DNA from: Solirubrobacterales bacterium
Lineage (GTDB): Bacteria; Actinomycetota; Thermoleophilia; Solirubrobacterales; Solirubrobacteraceae
DNA length: 61,037 nucleotides
Direction of reading: 5' to 3'
NCBI GenBank assembly: GCA_003244205.1
Contig: QHBW01000027.1
Span: 1 to 61,037, forward strand
Below are positions 1-7,342 of this stretch, in pieces. Position 1 is the first letter of the stretch; the number at the start of each line of letters is the position of its first letter. The notes beneath the pieces were generated by a model. That model was given only the letters and a program-made list of their open reading frames with translations, was not told the origin of the DNA and did no database searches. A program made the position numbers and the translations under genes.

Positions 1-47
1 CACGACTGAAAATCGTGGTGTCCGCGGTTCGATTCCGCGTCTCGCCA
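1..47 (+). tRNA. tRNA-Phe (GAA), 3' part, cut by window edge
   Basis: The anticodon arm is complete: stem CACGA/TCGTG at 1-5 and 13-17 encloses the loop CTGAAAA, giving anticodon GAA. A 5-base variable loop is followed by a perfect T arm (CGCGG, loop TTCGATT, CCGCG at 23-39), the 3' acceptor strand TCTCGCC and discriminator A47. CCA is not encoded. The D arm and 5' acceptor strand lie outside the window. Bases 6-21 recur exactly at 3981-3996, which suggests an old integration site. Confidence 0.93.
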
Positions 48-52
48 TTTGT

Positions 53-91
53 AGGCGCCACCCCCGCTACCGAGGCGCCACCCCGCTACCG
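53..91. repeat. two-unit tandem repeat of about 20 bp
   Basis: AGGCGCCACCCCCGCTACCG (53-72) is followed directly by a 19-base copy lacking one C (73-91). It lies between the tRNA end and the antitoxin gene. No function is evident. Confidence 0.7.
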
Positions 92-122
92 GGCGATCTG
101 ATTTATCTGATAGCCTGGGGAG

Positions 123-380
123 ATGCCTCGGATGACCGCCACCGAAGCCGCGCGCAGCTTTTCCGATGTGCTCAACCGCGTCGCCGCTGGTGAGGAGATA
201 GAGGTGACACGCGCCGGCGCTCGGGTCGCGACGATCGCCCGGCCGAAGGCAGGACTGCTGTCCGCCGAGCGGTTCCGCGAGCTGATAGCGACCGCCCCTG
301 CGCCCGATGACGAGCTCGCCGATGACATGCGGGCGCTGCGCAACACCGTCGCTGCGCCCGAGCCGTCGTGGCTGTCCTGA
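123..380 (+). CDS. type II antitoxin, Phd/YefM family
   Basis: An 85-residue protein whose N-terminal half has the Phd/YefM fold signature: TATEAARSFSDVLNRVAAGEE followed by a short 'EVTRAGARVATI' strand. This half binds DNA and represses the operon in the family; the acidic C-terminal tail (roughly residues 55-85) would wrap the toxin. Either Met1 or Met4 could be the start; a purine-rich stretch (GGGGAG) just before position 123 favours Met1. It overlaps the downstream PIN toxin start by 13 bases, the usual coupling in such pairs. The family assignment is by recognition of sequence pattern; partner specificity is inferred from adjacency. Confidence 0.85.
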   Translation: MPRMTATEAARSFSDVLNRVAAGEEIEVTRAGARVATIARPKAGLLSAERFRELIATAPAPDDELADDMRALRNTVAAPEPSWLS

Positions 381-856
381 TCGACACCGACCTGCTGGTC
401 GACGTTGAGCACGGTGTTGCTGCGCCGGAGATCGATCAGCTGCTACGCGATCAGGAGCGTGCGATCAGTGTCATTACCGTTAGCGAGTTGTTGCACGGTG
501 TGCATCGTGCTACCGGGGCGCGCCGCGCGCGGCGCAGCGCTTTCGTTGAGCATCTGCTCGCCGGGCTGCAGGCGATCCTAATCACCGAGCAGGTCGCGCG
601 GGTCCACGCTGACATCTGGGCGCAGCTCGCAAAACGCGGCCAGGCGATCGGAGCGCACGATCTCTGGATCGCCGCGACGGCGATCGCACACGGGCTGTCG
701 CTCGCGACCGGCAACGCCGCTGAGTTCAGCCGCGTTCCGGGATTACGCGTCCTCGGGTCGCCGAGCGCTACGTCGAAAACGGTCTTGGACTTGCAGACGC
801 CTCGCTCGTGCGCAGCGGGTGGACACGGTCGAGATTGCCACGCTCGACGAGCGTAA
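368..856 (+). CDS. VapC-type PIN-domain toxin with an aberrant C-terminal tail
   Basis: GTG start overlapping the antitoxin. Residues 1-130 form a full PIN domain, a Mg-dependent RNase in this family. The acidic residues are visible: Asp6 in VLIDTDLL, Glu40 in TVSELLHG and Asp98 in GAHDLWIAATA; the fourth position reads Asn115 in ATGNAAEF, as in many VapC proteins. Typical members stop soon after 'LRVLG' (residue 130). Here the frame runs on for about 30 residues into the remains of a second PIN gene, so the tail is probably read-through sequence produced by recombination or loss of the original stop. Likely targets are tRNA or rRNA, as for the family; the sequence does not say which. Confidence 0.85.
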   Translation: MAVLIDTDLLVDVEHGVAAPEIDQLLRDQERAISVITVSELLHGVHRATGARRARRSAFVEHLLAGLQAILITEQVARVHADIWAQLAKRGQAIGAHDLWIAATAIAHGLSLATGNAAEFSRVPGLRVLGSPSATSKTVLDLQTPRSCAAGGHGRDCHARRA

Positions 857-920
857 CTTCCGCGCCGTGCGCCCCCTCGAGGGAGGCGACGCTTTTCGAA
901 TACTGCCGCGAGACCGCTGA
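766..920 (+). pseudogene. C-terminal remnant of a second PIN-domain toxin
   Basis: Two frames together spell the C-terminal third of a PIN protein: 'RYVENGLGLADASLV' from 766, then after a frame change 'VEIATLDERNFRAVRPL' through 'AFRILPRD' to a TGA at 918-920. The pattern 'GLADASLV...ATLDxRxFRxVRP' is the usual end of this family and includes its last acidic residues. The N-terminal part is missing and the frame is broken, so it is not functional. It directly abuts the intact vapC-like gene, whose tail reads into it. Confidence 0.7.
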
Positions 921-997
921 GCTGGATGGCATGCCCTCTGCTCGGTGGGGGTCGATCTCGGCCTGTTCGATGACTTTGGCTTGGCGAGGGTGACGCG

Positions 998-1336
998 ATG
1001 AGCGATGCCGCGACCGTCCGACGGCTCGCGCTCGCACTACCCGGCACGATCGAGCAAGACCATCACGGACGTCCGTCGTTCCGCGTAGCGGGAAGGATCT
1101 TCGCGACTCTCTGGGACCCTGGTCACGTCAACATCATGCTTGACCAAGCGGGCATCATGACTGTTGTCCAAGCTCCCCCGATGTGTGTAGCCGGACTGGA
1201 CCCGGACTGGATTCACGGGCTGCACGGCGGCAGCCTTGCGCGCGAGACCATCCCGCAGTTCGTGCAGGCGTTGCGCGAAGAGCCCTTCGCCTACAAAGGG
1301 AAGTGCTCGGGCGCGAGCTCCCAAACTGAGCCCTGA
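998..1336 (+). CDS. MmcQ/YjbR family protein
   Basis: A 112-residue protein with the YjbR pattern: 'RLALALPGTIEQDHHGRPSFRVAGRIFATL' near the N-terminus, then 'VNIMLDQA' and a tryptophan-containing C-terminal part. YjbR-like proteins have a CyaY-like fold; their role is unclear, and DNA binding is only proposed for the family. The last 25 residues (from about 'EEPFAYKGK') look unlike the usual ending 'YRLVAPKRL', so the 3' end may have been replaced during the rearrangements around it. It stands alone between the PIN remnant and a SnoaL fragment. Confidence 0.75.
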   Translation: MSDAATVRRLALALPGTIEQDHHGRPSFRVAGRIFATLWDPGHVNIMLDQAGIMTVVQAPPMCVAGLDPDWIHGLHGGSLARETIPQFVQALREEPFAYKGKCSGASSQTEP

Positions 1337-1345
1337 GCCAGGCAT

Positions 1346-1478
1346 CCGTACGACACGGCCCGGCATCGCTCATTCGAGATCCCAGCCGAAATAGACCTCC
1401 ACCCGGCAGCTCTTGTCGCCGTCGAACCCGAAGATCTCCGTGTTGCGAAACCGTCGCGCATCGCTCCTCGTTGGGACC
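1346..1478 (-). pseudogene. duplicated 3' fragment of the SnoaL-like gene
   Basis: This stretch closely matches 4003-4135, the last 30 or so codons of the intact SnoaL-like gene downstream plus its 3' flank. On the minus strand it spells 'RRFRNTEIFGFDGDK' and ends in 'VYFGWDLE' and a stop. Identity fades beyond about 1478 and there is no upstream coding part. It is a dead partial copy, with several substitutions relative to the intact gene. From here to the next start (1687) nothing else gene-like is visible. Confidence 0.8.
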
Positions 1479-1686
1479 GAGAATGATCGCGACGCGCGCG
1501 CCCACCTGCGCGGGATCTGGCCGCTGAGCCGCCGCTTCGAGGGTCTGATCGGAAGGGAGCCGCTACGGCTCGCGGTGCGTCGCGCTGAGGAGCAGTCGCG
1601 GGCATGACAAACACGGCAGAGGAAGCTTTCAGAGCTCGTGGGCGTCCTTCGTTGTAGTGTTGGTAAAAGCTAGGCAGGAGGTCGAC

Positions 1687-3033
1687 GTGCGTCGGATCGC
1701 TGTCCTGACTGGGTTGTTGCTCGCGGGTCTGATGATGTGGACCGCGCCGGCGCAGGCGACCTATCACCTCAACATGGTCAATGAGGTGATGCTCGCCTCG
1801 AGCAGCGGCGATGCGAGCGTTCAGTTCGTCGAGTTCCTAGACCGCGGTGGTAGCGAAGAGGCGTTCACACCGCTGTTCGCGCCGTACAAGCTGGTCATCT
1901 ACGACGCCGCGGGCAACATGCTCGCACAGCAGACGCTCGATCCAAGCGGGCTTCGGGCCGGCGCGGCGTTCGGCAGCGAATACCTGGTCTCCACGTCGGC
2001 TGCCGACGCTGCGTTTCACGTGACCGGCGCCGAGCGCCTGACCGTCGCTCTTCCGCGAGGCGTCGGACAGGCGTGCTTTGAAGGCAGCCCGACGCCACCA
2101 GCGGTCAGCTGCCTTACGTGGGGCGCGATCACCAAACCGGTGCCGATCAACCAGTTCGGCACCGGCTCGGCAAACGGCCCGGTGCCGCCAAACGGCGAGT
2201 CCGACCAGCGCCAGGCCGACAATTCGATCCTCGTCGCCTGCCCAACACCGAAAGCGCCGGACACCTCGAAGCCGTGCGCCACGGTCACTCCCACGCCCAC
2301 GGTCACTCCCACGCCGTTCGCGGGGGTGAGCTTCGCCGCCACCACCGCCACCGTCGATCGTGATGGGCGCGCGGTCTTGCGGTTGCGCTGCCCAGCCGGC
2401 ACCGATGGCTCCTGCCAGGGGCGTGTCACGCTCCACGCGAGGACAGGGAGCACGCGGTTCGGTAGCGCGCGCTTCAAGATCGCCTCCGCACGGACGGCGA
2501 CCGTGCCAGTGAGGCTCTCAAGCGCGGCGCTGCGGCGATTGCGGCGCTTCCGGAGGCTCGCCGCGCTCGCCACGGCGACCGCCCGTGACGTGGCTCACGC
2601 TTCGAAGACGACCACGTCCCGGCTCACGCTAGCCATCGCCAAGTCCCCGCACCATCGCGGAAGCACGGCATCGGGCGCGATCGTGTCGGTTGGACGTACT
2701 GGGCTCGGACAGGTGCTAGTCGACGCCCACGGACGGACGCTTTACGTGTTCGACAAAGACCGGTGGCGCCGGAGCACTTGCTTCGGCACATGTGCAGCCG
2801 TCTGGCCACCCCTGACCACAAGCGGTCCGCCGCGAGCCGGTCGGGGCGCGGTCGCGTGCAACCTCGGCACGATCCGACGTTCCCGGCACATACTTCAGGT
2901 GACATGCAACGGCCATCCGCTCTATCTCTACGCGGGAGACGCCCTCGCCGGGCAGACCAAAGGCCAGGGCCTCAACCAGTTCGGCGCCCGGTGGTGGGCG
3001 ATCTCCCCAGCCGGGCAGAGGGTTACCCGATGA
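1687..3033 (+). CDS. secreted protein: lamin-tail-like domain, TPTP linker, COG4315-type repeat
   Basis: The GTG at 1687 is chosen because AGGAGG precedes it by a normal spacing and a clean signal peptide follows (RRIAVLTGLLLAGLMMW, cleavage after AQA). The mature N-terminal half (to about residue 195) has a beta-rich pattern, 'VNEVMLASS...VQFVEFLD', typical of lamin-tail-like domains of secreted actinobacterial proteins. A VTPTPTVTPTP linker leads to an arginine-rich strand region. The last about 110 residues form a 'secreted repeat of unknown function' module, with 'VDAHGRTLYVFDKD', 'CFGTCAAVWPPL' and 'GHPLYLYAGD'. It is probably cell-wall or envelope associated; no enzyme motif is visible. 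A weak hairpin follows at 3118-3145. Confidence 0.8.
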   Translation: MRRIAVLTGLLLAGLMMWTAPAQATYHLNMVNEVMLASSSGDASVQFVEFLDRGGSEEAFTPLFAPYKLVIYDAAGNMLAQQTLDPSGLRAGAAFGSEYLVSTSAADAAFHVTGAERLTVALPRGVGQACFEGSPTPPAVSCLTWGAITKPVPINQFGTGSANGPVPPNGESDQRQADNSILVACPTPKAPDTSKPCATVTPTPTVTPTPFAGVSFAATTATVDRDGRAVLRLRCPAGTDGSCQGRVTLHARTGSTRFGSARFKIASARTATVPVRLSSAALRRLRRFRRLAALATATARDVAHASKTTTSRLTLAIAKSPHHRGSTASGAIVSVGRTGLGQVLVDAHGRTLYVFDKDRWRRSTCFGTCAAVWPPLTTSGPPRAGRGAVACNLGTIRRSRHILQVTCNGHPLYLYAGDALAGQTKGQGLNQFGARWWAISPAGQRVTR

Positions 3034-3117
3034 CGTTCTCGCCAACGCCTAGATCCTGAGACCGAGTCGCAGCGACCCAGGCGCTTCCCGGCTTTTTCCG
3101 ACGCCACGGCGCCCAAA

Positions 3118-3145
3118 CCCCCGGTCCGCCAGGCCAGGCCGGGGG
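3118..3145 (+). terminator. possible GC hairpin terminator
   Basis: CCCCCGG (3118-3124) can pair with CCGGGGG (3139-3145) across a 14-base loop, downstream of the secreted-protein gene. There is no T tract, so termination is only suggested. Confidence 0.3.
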
Positions 3146-3204
3146 CCGTTAGGTGGCCGATCAAGACGCTTCACCACCGCCTGCATCCGAATAGAATCCC
3201 GCCA

Positions 3205-3861
3205 ATGCATTTGACGCGGGCTTCCGATGACGTCCTCCAGCTTGCTCTGCTGCCGCGCGGCGGGATCAACGCGTATCTCGTGGGCGAAGTACTTGTCGAC
3301 GCCGGCTTGGGACTGCACGCCAGGAGAATCATCAAGGCGCTCGCGGGGCAGACGGTGGTCACGCACGTGCTCACGCACGCGCACGGCGACCACGTTGGCG
3401 GTGCCAAGCAGGTAAGCGATGCTTTGGGTGCACCGGTTTGGTGCGGCGCCGGCGATGCGGAGGCTGTTCGAGCGGGGAAGCCGGTTGCCGCGAGCCGCGT
3501 GCAGTCGCTGTTCGGCTGGAAACCGGTTGACGTCGCGCGCGAGCTGAGGGAGGGAGACGAGGTGGGGGCCGGATTCACCGTGTTGGACACGCCCGGCCAT
3601 TCGCCCGGCCACATCGCACTATGGCGCGAGCGCGATCGCACACTGATCTGCGGTGATGTGTTCTTGAACTTGAACTTCTACACCACGATCCCCGGTTTGA
3701 ACGAGCCCCCGCGCGCCTTCACGGTCGACCCGGCGCGCAATCGGGAGTCGGCGCGACGCCTGAGCGAGCTCGAGCCGCAGCTCGTGCTCTTCGGCCACGG
3801 CAAGCCCTTGCGCGACCCCGCGAAGCTGGCTGTGTTCGCCCGCTCGCTATCGCCCAACTGA
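3205..3861 (+). CDS. metallo-beta-lactamase-fold hydrolase
   Basis: A 218-residue MBL-fold protein. The di-metal site is intact: the HxHxDH motif is THAHGDHVGG (His58, His60, Asp62, His63), followed by His132 in DTPGHSPGH, Asp151 in ICGDVF and a late His in LFGHGKPL. The length and compact layout resemble general MBL hydrolases that act on thioesters, lactones or phosphoesters; the substrate cannot be told. It is monocistronic. The start ATG lacks a strong ribosome site, and a short A/T-rich leader precedes it. Confidence 0.88.
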   Translation: MHLTRASDDVLQLALLPRGGINAYLVGEVLVDAGLGLHARRIIKALAGQTVVTHVLTHAHGDHVGGAKQVSDALGAPVWCGAGDAEAVRAGKPVAASRVQSLFGWKPVDVARELREGDEVGAGFTVLDTPGHSPGHIALWRERDRTLICGDVFLNLNFYTTIPGLNEPPRAFTVDPARNRESARRLSELEPQLVLFGHGKPLRDPAKLAVFARSLSPN

Positions 3862-3980
3862 AAACGCTCGAGTCCGAGCGGGGCAGGCGCGTAGCGGACG
3901 GTCTCAGCGAACCTTGAGCTCTCTGGCACGCGCGCCGTAGAGCCGGCGGCTGGAACTCGAGAGCCTGCCCTCCCGGAGGT

Positions 3981-3996
3981 CTGAAAATCGTGGTGT
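3981..3996 (+). repeat. 16-bp exact copy of the tRNA-Phe anticodon arm (possible att remnant)
   Basis: CTGAAAATCGTGGTGT is identical to tRNA-Phe bases 6-21 and in the same orientation. The flanks differ, so it is not a tRNA. With the tRNA it brackets the TA pair, YjbR, secreted protein and MBL genes. No integrase gene lies between the two copies. Confidence 0.6.
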
Positions 3997-4024
3997 GCCC
4001 GGACAGCGACACGACCGGCGTCGA

Positions 4025-4366
4025 TCATTCGAGATCCCAGCCGAAGTAGACCTCCACGCGGCAAATCTTGTCGCCGTCGAACCCGAAGATCTCGGTGTTG
4101 CGAAAGCGTCGCCCGTCGGTCCTCGTGCACTCGTAGGTCACGAAGACCTCGTCACCGGACTCGAAGAGCCGCCTGTACTCGAAGGCCTCGGTTGCCTCGG
4201 AGTTCGGCCAGCACCGCTCGAAGTACGTCGCACGGTCGATACCGACATCGGGTGGGGCCGAGAATGTGAAGTCGTCGCTCAGGTGCTGCTCGAGGCTGCT
4301 GCGATCGCCGGACTCGTAGGCGCCGTAGCAGTCGCGGACGATCTTCAGGCGGTCGTAGACGGTCAC
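4025..4366 (-). CDS. SnoaL-like / NTF2-fold protein
   Basis: A 113-residue single-domain protein of the SnoaL/NTF2-like superfamily: 'YDRLKIVRDCYGAYESGD' helix, 'LSDDFTFSAPPDVGIDRATYFERCW', then strands 'FEYRRLFESGDEVFVTYE' and 'RRFRNTEIFGFDGDKICRVEVYFG'. Such proteins are ketosteroid-isomerase-fold enzymes or binding domains; no catalytic Asp can be assigned with confidence. It lies 36 bases downstream of a damaged SDR gene on the same strand, probably as its operon partner. Its 3' end was duplicated at 1346-1478. Confidence 0.85.
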   Translation of the reverse strand: MTVYDRLKIVRDCYGAYESGDRSSLEQHLSDDFTFSAPPDVGIDRATYFERCWPNSEATEAFEYRRLFESGDEVFVTYECTRTDGRRFRNTEIFGFDGDKICRVEVYFGWDLE

Positions 4367-4402
4367 TTGGACCTCTTGGTGCGGGCGTGGAGCGGACGGT
4401 GT

Positions 4403-5256
4403 CTACCAATGGACGCCGCGGGTGACCTCGGCGAACACCTTGCCCTGCGTCGTGATCGGCTTGTCCGGCTCGGCATTCTCACCTTTCTCGCCCTTGGCCG
4501 CGGATGACTCGTCGAACAGCTGAAAGCCGCGGCTGCGGACGCGATCCATCAGCTGAGGGCTGACTGCGTCGGCGAACGCGGCGAGCTGACCGAACGGCGG
4601 GCTCACCCGGCGCGGGCGGTGGATCATCGCACGACACAGCCTGTCGGCGGCGTCCTCGGGCGTCAGCGCCGGGAAGCGCTCATGGATCGTCGTCGCACTG
4701 ATCATCGACGTGCGCACGAGCACCATGTGGACAGTCGTGAAGCGCAGGTCGTCGGCATGCGTCTCGGCCTGCCATGCGTCGCAGAGCGTGTCGAGCGCTG
4801 TCTTGCTCGCGATGAACGCACCGAACCGCGGGACGCGTGTCTGCACGCCCGCCGAGGACACGTTGATCACGTGCCCGAACTTGCGCTCGCGCATCCCGGA
4901 CAGCAGCTTGAGCATCAGTTGCAATGGGGCGAAGTAGTTGAGCTGCATCGTGCGCTGGTAGTCGTGCAGGCGGTCGTAGGAGAGCGCGAGCGAGCGGCGT
5001 ATGGAGCGCCCCGCGTTGTTGACGAGGATGTCCCCCGGCCCGAGATCGGCCTGCACCTTCTCGGCCATCGCGGCGATCGCGGCCAGATCGGAGCGGTCGC
5101 AGGGGTACACGTGGGCGAACCCTCCCGCCGCGTTCACGTCTTCGCGGTCGCCTCGAGCTTCTCGGCGCCCCGGGCAACGAGGACGACCTCGCCGTGCGCG
5201 GCGCCCACCTGCCGCGCCGTTGCGGCGCCGATCCCAGATGAGGCAGTGGTTCCCAG
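4403..5256 (-). pseudogene. SDR oxidoreductase resembling the C-terminal half of mycobacterial fatty acyl-CoA reductase; frameshifted
   Basis: From 'VNAAGGFAHVYPCD' onward the protein is an intact SDR: 'ILVNNAG', 'GHVINVSSAGVQT', then 'FGAFIASKTALD' where the usual catalytic Tyr position reads Phe-Ile-Ala (normally Y-x-A-S-K). The NAD-binding start is in another frame: codons from 5256 give 'LGTTASSGIGAATA' and 'GEVVLVARGAEKLEATAK' before a frame change near 5140. A TAG stop lies just upstream of that segment. The sequence strongly recalls the second half of two-domain actinobacterial acyl-CoA reductases, so the first half seems lost. It is either a true pseudogene or affected by sequencing error. 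Confidence 0.7.
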
Positions 5257-5310
5257 CTAGCACGCTCCTCGCCATCGGGGGCGCGGCTGGGGGGGACTCG
5301 GACTCGATGA

Positions 5311-5580
5311 GCTCGACCAGGCGCTCGCGGTGCAAGCCCGCTCACCTACCGGCGGCTACTCGCCGTCGAGCGGCGGATGATCGTCGGCGGTCTCGGCGAT
5401 CGCCTTGCGCCACCCGAGCAGAGCCGACTGCCGTGCGAGCATTGGGAACGCTGCCGCCTGCACTGGTTCCCCGGCAGCCACGTGCTCCACGTAGAGCGCG
5501 GCAACTACTTCAAAGAGATGCTCGAGTTCATGCGCGCGGCCGGGTTTCAACCCCGCGTCGAGGGGACGCCATCAGGCTGA
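5311..5580 (+). pseudogene. C-terminal stump of an alpha/beta hydrolase
   Basis: The open frame spells 'LTYRRLLAVERRMIVGG', 'LGDRLAPPEQSRLPCEHWER', 'LHWFPGSHVLHVERGNY' and 'EMLEFMRAAGF', the usual end of an alpha/beta hydrolase family whose catalytic His sits in 'GSHVLH'. The nucleophile elbow and N-terminal two thirds are absent, and a TGA closes the frame at 5308-5310. It ends 9 bases inside the convergent membrane-protein gene. Dead fragment. Confidence 0.65.
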
Positions 5581-5982
5581 CTTAGGCGTCAGCTCGGCGA
5601 TGCGTTTGGCGACGAACGCAGCGCCAACGAGCACTACACCCAGCTCGACGAAGGCGGCGAAGACCACCGGCGGGCGGAGGGTCGGCTCGCTGTACTGCAA
5701 CAGGACGGTTACTCGCGCGACCGCTAGCGACACCAGCGCGACGACGGTCATTCCAATTCCCGCCAACGCCAGCAGGATTGCAACTCGGTTGCGGCTGGCG
5801 GCGAACGCCAGCGCGATCAGCGCCGCGCTGATCGCGTTCATCAGGAACAGCGTGTTGATCGTCGGCACCGAATGCAGGGCGCCCTCATATTGCTGGAGGT
5901 GTATGCCTCCCTCGACCAGCAGCAGCGCGATCGCGACGAAACGGAGGCCGTCACTGGACCTGAGCCGCGCCGCGGCCATCAC
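5572..5982 (-). CDS. small four-helix membrane protein of unknown function
   Basis: A 136-residue protein with four hydrophobic segments (about residues 14-25, 43-61, 66-88 and 105-125). No family motif is recognised. The start is GTG at 5982, followed by ATG; it overlaps the stop of the upstream cupredoxin gene (GTGATG over TGA), so the two are translationally coupled and likely work together at the membrane. The neighbour suggests a role in copper or redox chemistry, but that is inference from context only. Confidence 0.75.
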   Translation of the reverse strand: MMAAARLRSSDGLRFVAIALLLVEGGIHLQQYEGALHSVPTINTLFLMNAISAALIALAFAASRNRVAILLALAGIGMTVVALVSLAVARVTVLLQYSEPTLRPPVVFAAFVELGVVLVGAAFVAKRIAELTPKSA

Positions 5983-6395
5983 TTGACCACGATCGTCCCG
6001 TGCATGAACGCATGGAAGCTGCAGATGTACTGGTAGGAGCCGGGCTTTGTGAACGTGAAGCTCTTCGTCTCGCCGGGGGCGATCGTGCCCGTGTCGAAAC
6101 TGCTGTCAGCTGCGGTAGCCGTGTGCGCGGTCGCGTCCCCGTTTGTCCATGCGACGGTCGTGCCTGCTGCGACCGTGGGCGAGGCAGGCTCAAAGACATA
6201 GTTTGAGATGCGCAGCCTGACGGTCTTGCCCGCGCCGCCGACGCCGGGACCGGCAGCCGACTTTGCCGGTGCGCGGATGCTGCCCCCGCTCGAGCGGTTG
6301 GTCAGCAAGATGACCAGCGTCGAGCCAACAGCCACGACGACCGCGACCACGAGCAGCGGCAAGACCTTTGTCCGATCGCCAAGGAGGTCGCCCAT
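5979..6395 (-). CDS. membrane-anchored cupredoxin (plastocyanin-like)
   Basis: An N-terminal anchor helix (VLPLLVVAVVVAVGSTLVILL) is followed by a Gly/Ala/Pro-rich spacer and a type I copper domain. The ligands are visible: His in 'DATAHTATAADS', Cys and His in 'YICSFHAFMHGTIVV', with Met next to the second His. Strand motifs 'ISNYVFEPASPTVAAGTTVAW' and 'KSFTFTKPGSYQYIC' are typical. ATG at 6395 (MGDLLGDRTK) is preferred over one 36 bases upstream because AAGGGTG precedes it. It likely carries electrons or binds copper outside the cell, and is coupled to the downstream four-helix protein. Confidence 0.88.
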   Translation of the reverse strand: MGDLLGDRTKVLPLLVVAVVVAVGSTLVILLTNRSSGGSIRAPAKSAAGPGVGGAGKTVRLRISNYVFEPASPTVAAGTTVAWTNGDATAHTATAADSSFDTGTIAPGETKSFTFTKPGSYQYICSFHAFMHGTIVVK

Positions 6396-6437
6396 GTACA
6401 CCCTTACGCACGCCGGCGATCGCTGGTTCACCGCCGT

Positions 6438-6977
6438 TCAGCGCACGAAGTACTTCTTGGCGATCGGCTCGATCGTGCCCTTCGTCCGGAAGGTCATCGG
6501 GCCGAGCAGCTTGGCGATCGCCTTCTGGTCCAGCGAGGACTCCAGAACGCCTCCGCTGGGAAGCCAGTAGAGCTCGCGGGCGCCGAATGCGAGCCTGTCG
6601 TCATCTGTGGCGAGGGCCAGCACGTCTTCTTGCACCCGCGGTTTGGGCCGGCTCAAGAGCAGCGCCACCTGGAGCTTGCCTGCGGAAGCTTGCACGTGTG
6701 CTGGCTTGAAGACCTCCTGTTCGGCGATCGCCCGGACCTCCTTCGCGGTTCGCAGGAAAGCGACCACCTCGTAGCCCAGCGCCGTCGCTAAACCCTGCTC
6801 GATGCGCGTCAGCGTCGCGAGCGGCTCGCTCTCGGCGGCGAAGACGACGTTGCCGCTGGCACGGAAGGCGGCCACATCGTGAAAGCCGAGCGCTGGGAAG
6901 TGCGAGCACAGCTCGTCGCCTGTTATTCGACGGCCTGCGACGTTGATCGCGCGCAGGAATGCGGCGTACTTGGGCAT
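6438..6977 (-). CDS. DUF1697 family protein
   Basis: A 179-residue protein beginning 'MPKYAAFLRAINVAGRRI', the hallmark of DUF1697 (usual 'YVALLRGINVGG'), with 'FHDVAAFRASGNVVFAA' and the late 'LDQKAIAKLLGPMTFR' segment. The family is common in bacteria and has no proven activity. The ATG at 6977 matches the family start; a longer open frame upstream is not conserved in pattern. It stands divergent from the small membrane protein at 7031. Confidence 0.87.
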   Translation of the reverse strand: MPKYAAFLRAINVAGRRITGDELCSHFPALGFHDVAAFRASGNVVFAAESEPLATLTRIEQGLATALGYEVVAFLRTAKEVRAIAEQEVFKPAHVQASAGKLQVALLLSRPKPRVQEDVLALATDDDRLAFGARELYWLPSGGVLESSLDQKAIAKLLGPMTFRTKGTIEPIAKKYFVR

Positions 6978-7030
6978 CTCAATCACTCTAAGGGACCGCG
7001 AAAGCGGCCGCCAGCGGGTATCCTTTATGC

Positions 7031-7327
7031 ATGTCCGCCACCCAGGGAAGCGGCGAGGGTCAACCCGGCGCAGCGCAGCCAGCGCCACCCGAGCCCAGAG
7101 CGGACACCGCACAGCAGCCGGGTGTGATGATCCCGAGCCGCGGTAGGCGACTGCCGTTGGAGGGGCCGCTGATGCGGCTCGTGGCTACCGCGGGCATCGT
7201 CGGGATCGGAGTGGCCATCGCCGCGATCATGACCTCGCAGCACTCCAAGGGGTGGCTGATCGGTCTGGTGGTCGCGCTTGTGTCGGTGCTGCTAGCCGCG
7301 GTGCTCTGGTCCTCGCGGCGGTTGTAA
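7031..7327 (+). CDS. small two-helix membrane protein
   Basis: A 98-residue protein with a Pro/Gly/Gln-rich cytoplasmic N-terminus (about 45 residues) and two transmembrane helices ('LVATAGIVGIGVAIAAIM' and 'GWLIGLVVALVSVLLAAVLW') ending in SRRL. It resembles small conserved proteins of Solirubrobacterales, but no function is known. It is convergent with the TMEM175-like gene. Confidence 0.7.
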   Translation: MSATQGSGEGQPGAAQPAPPEPRADTAQQPGVMIPSRGRRLPLEGPLMRLVATAGIVGIGVAIAAIMTSQHSKGWLIGLVVALVSVLLAAVLWSSRRL

Positions 7328-7342
7328 GCGCTTGATGCGCGG

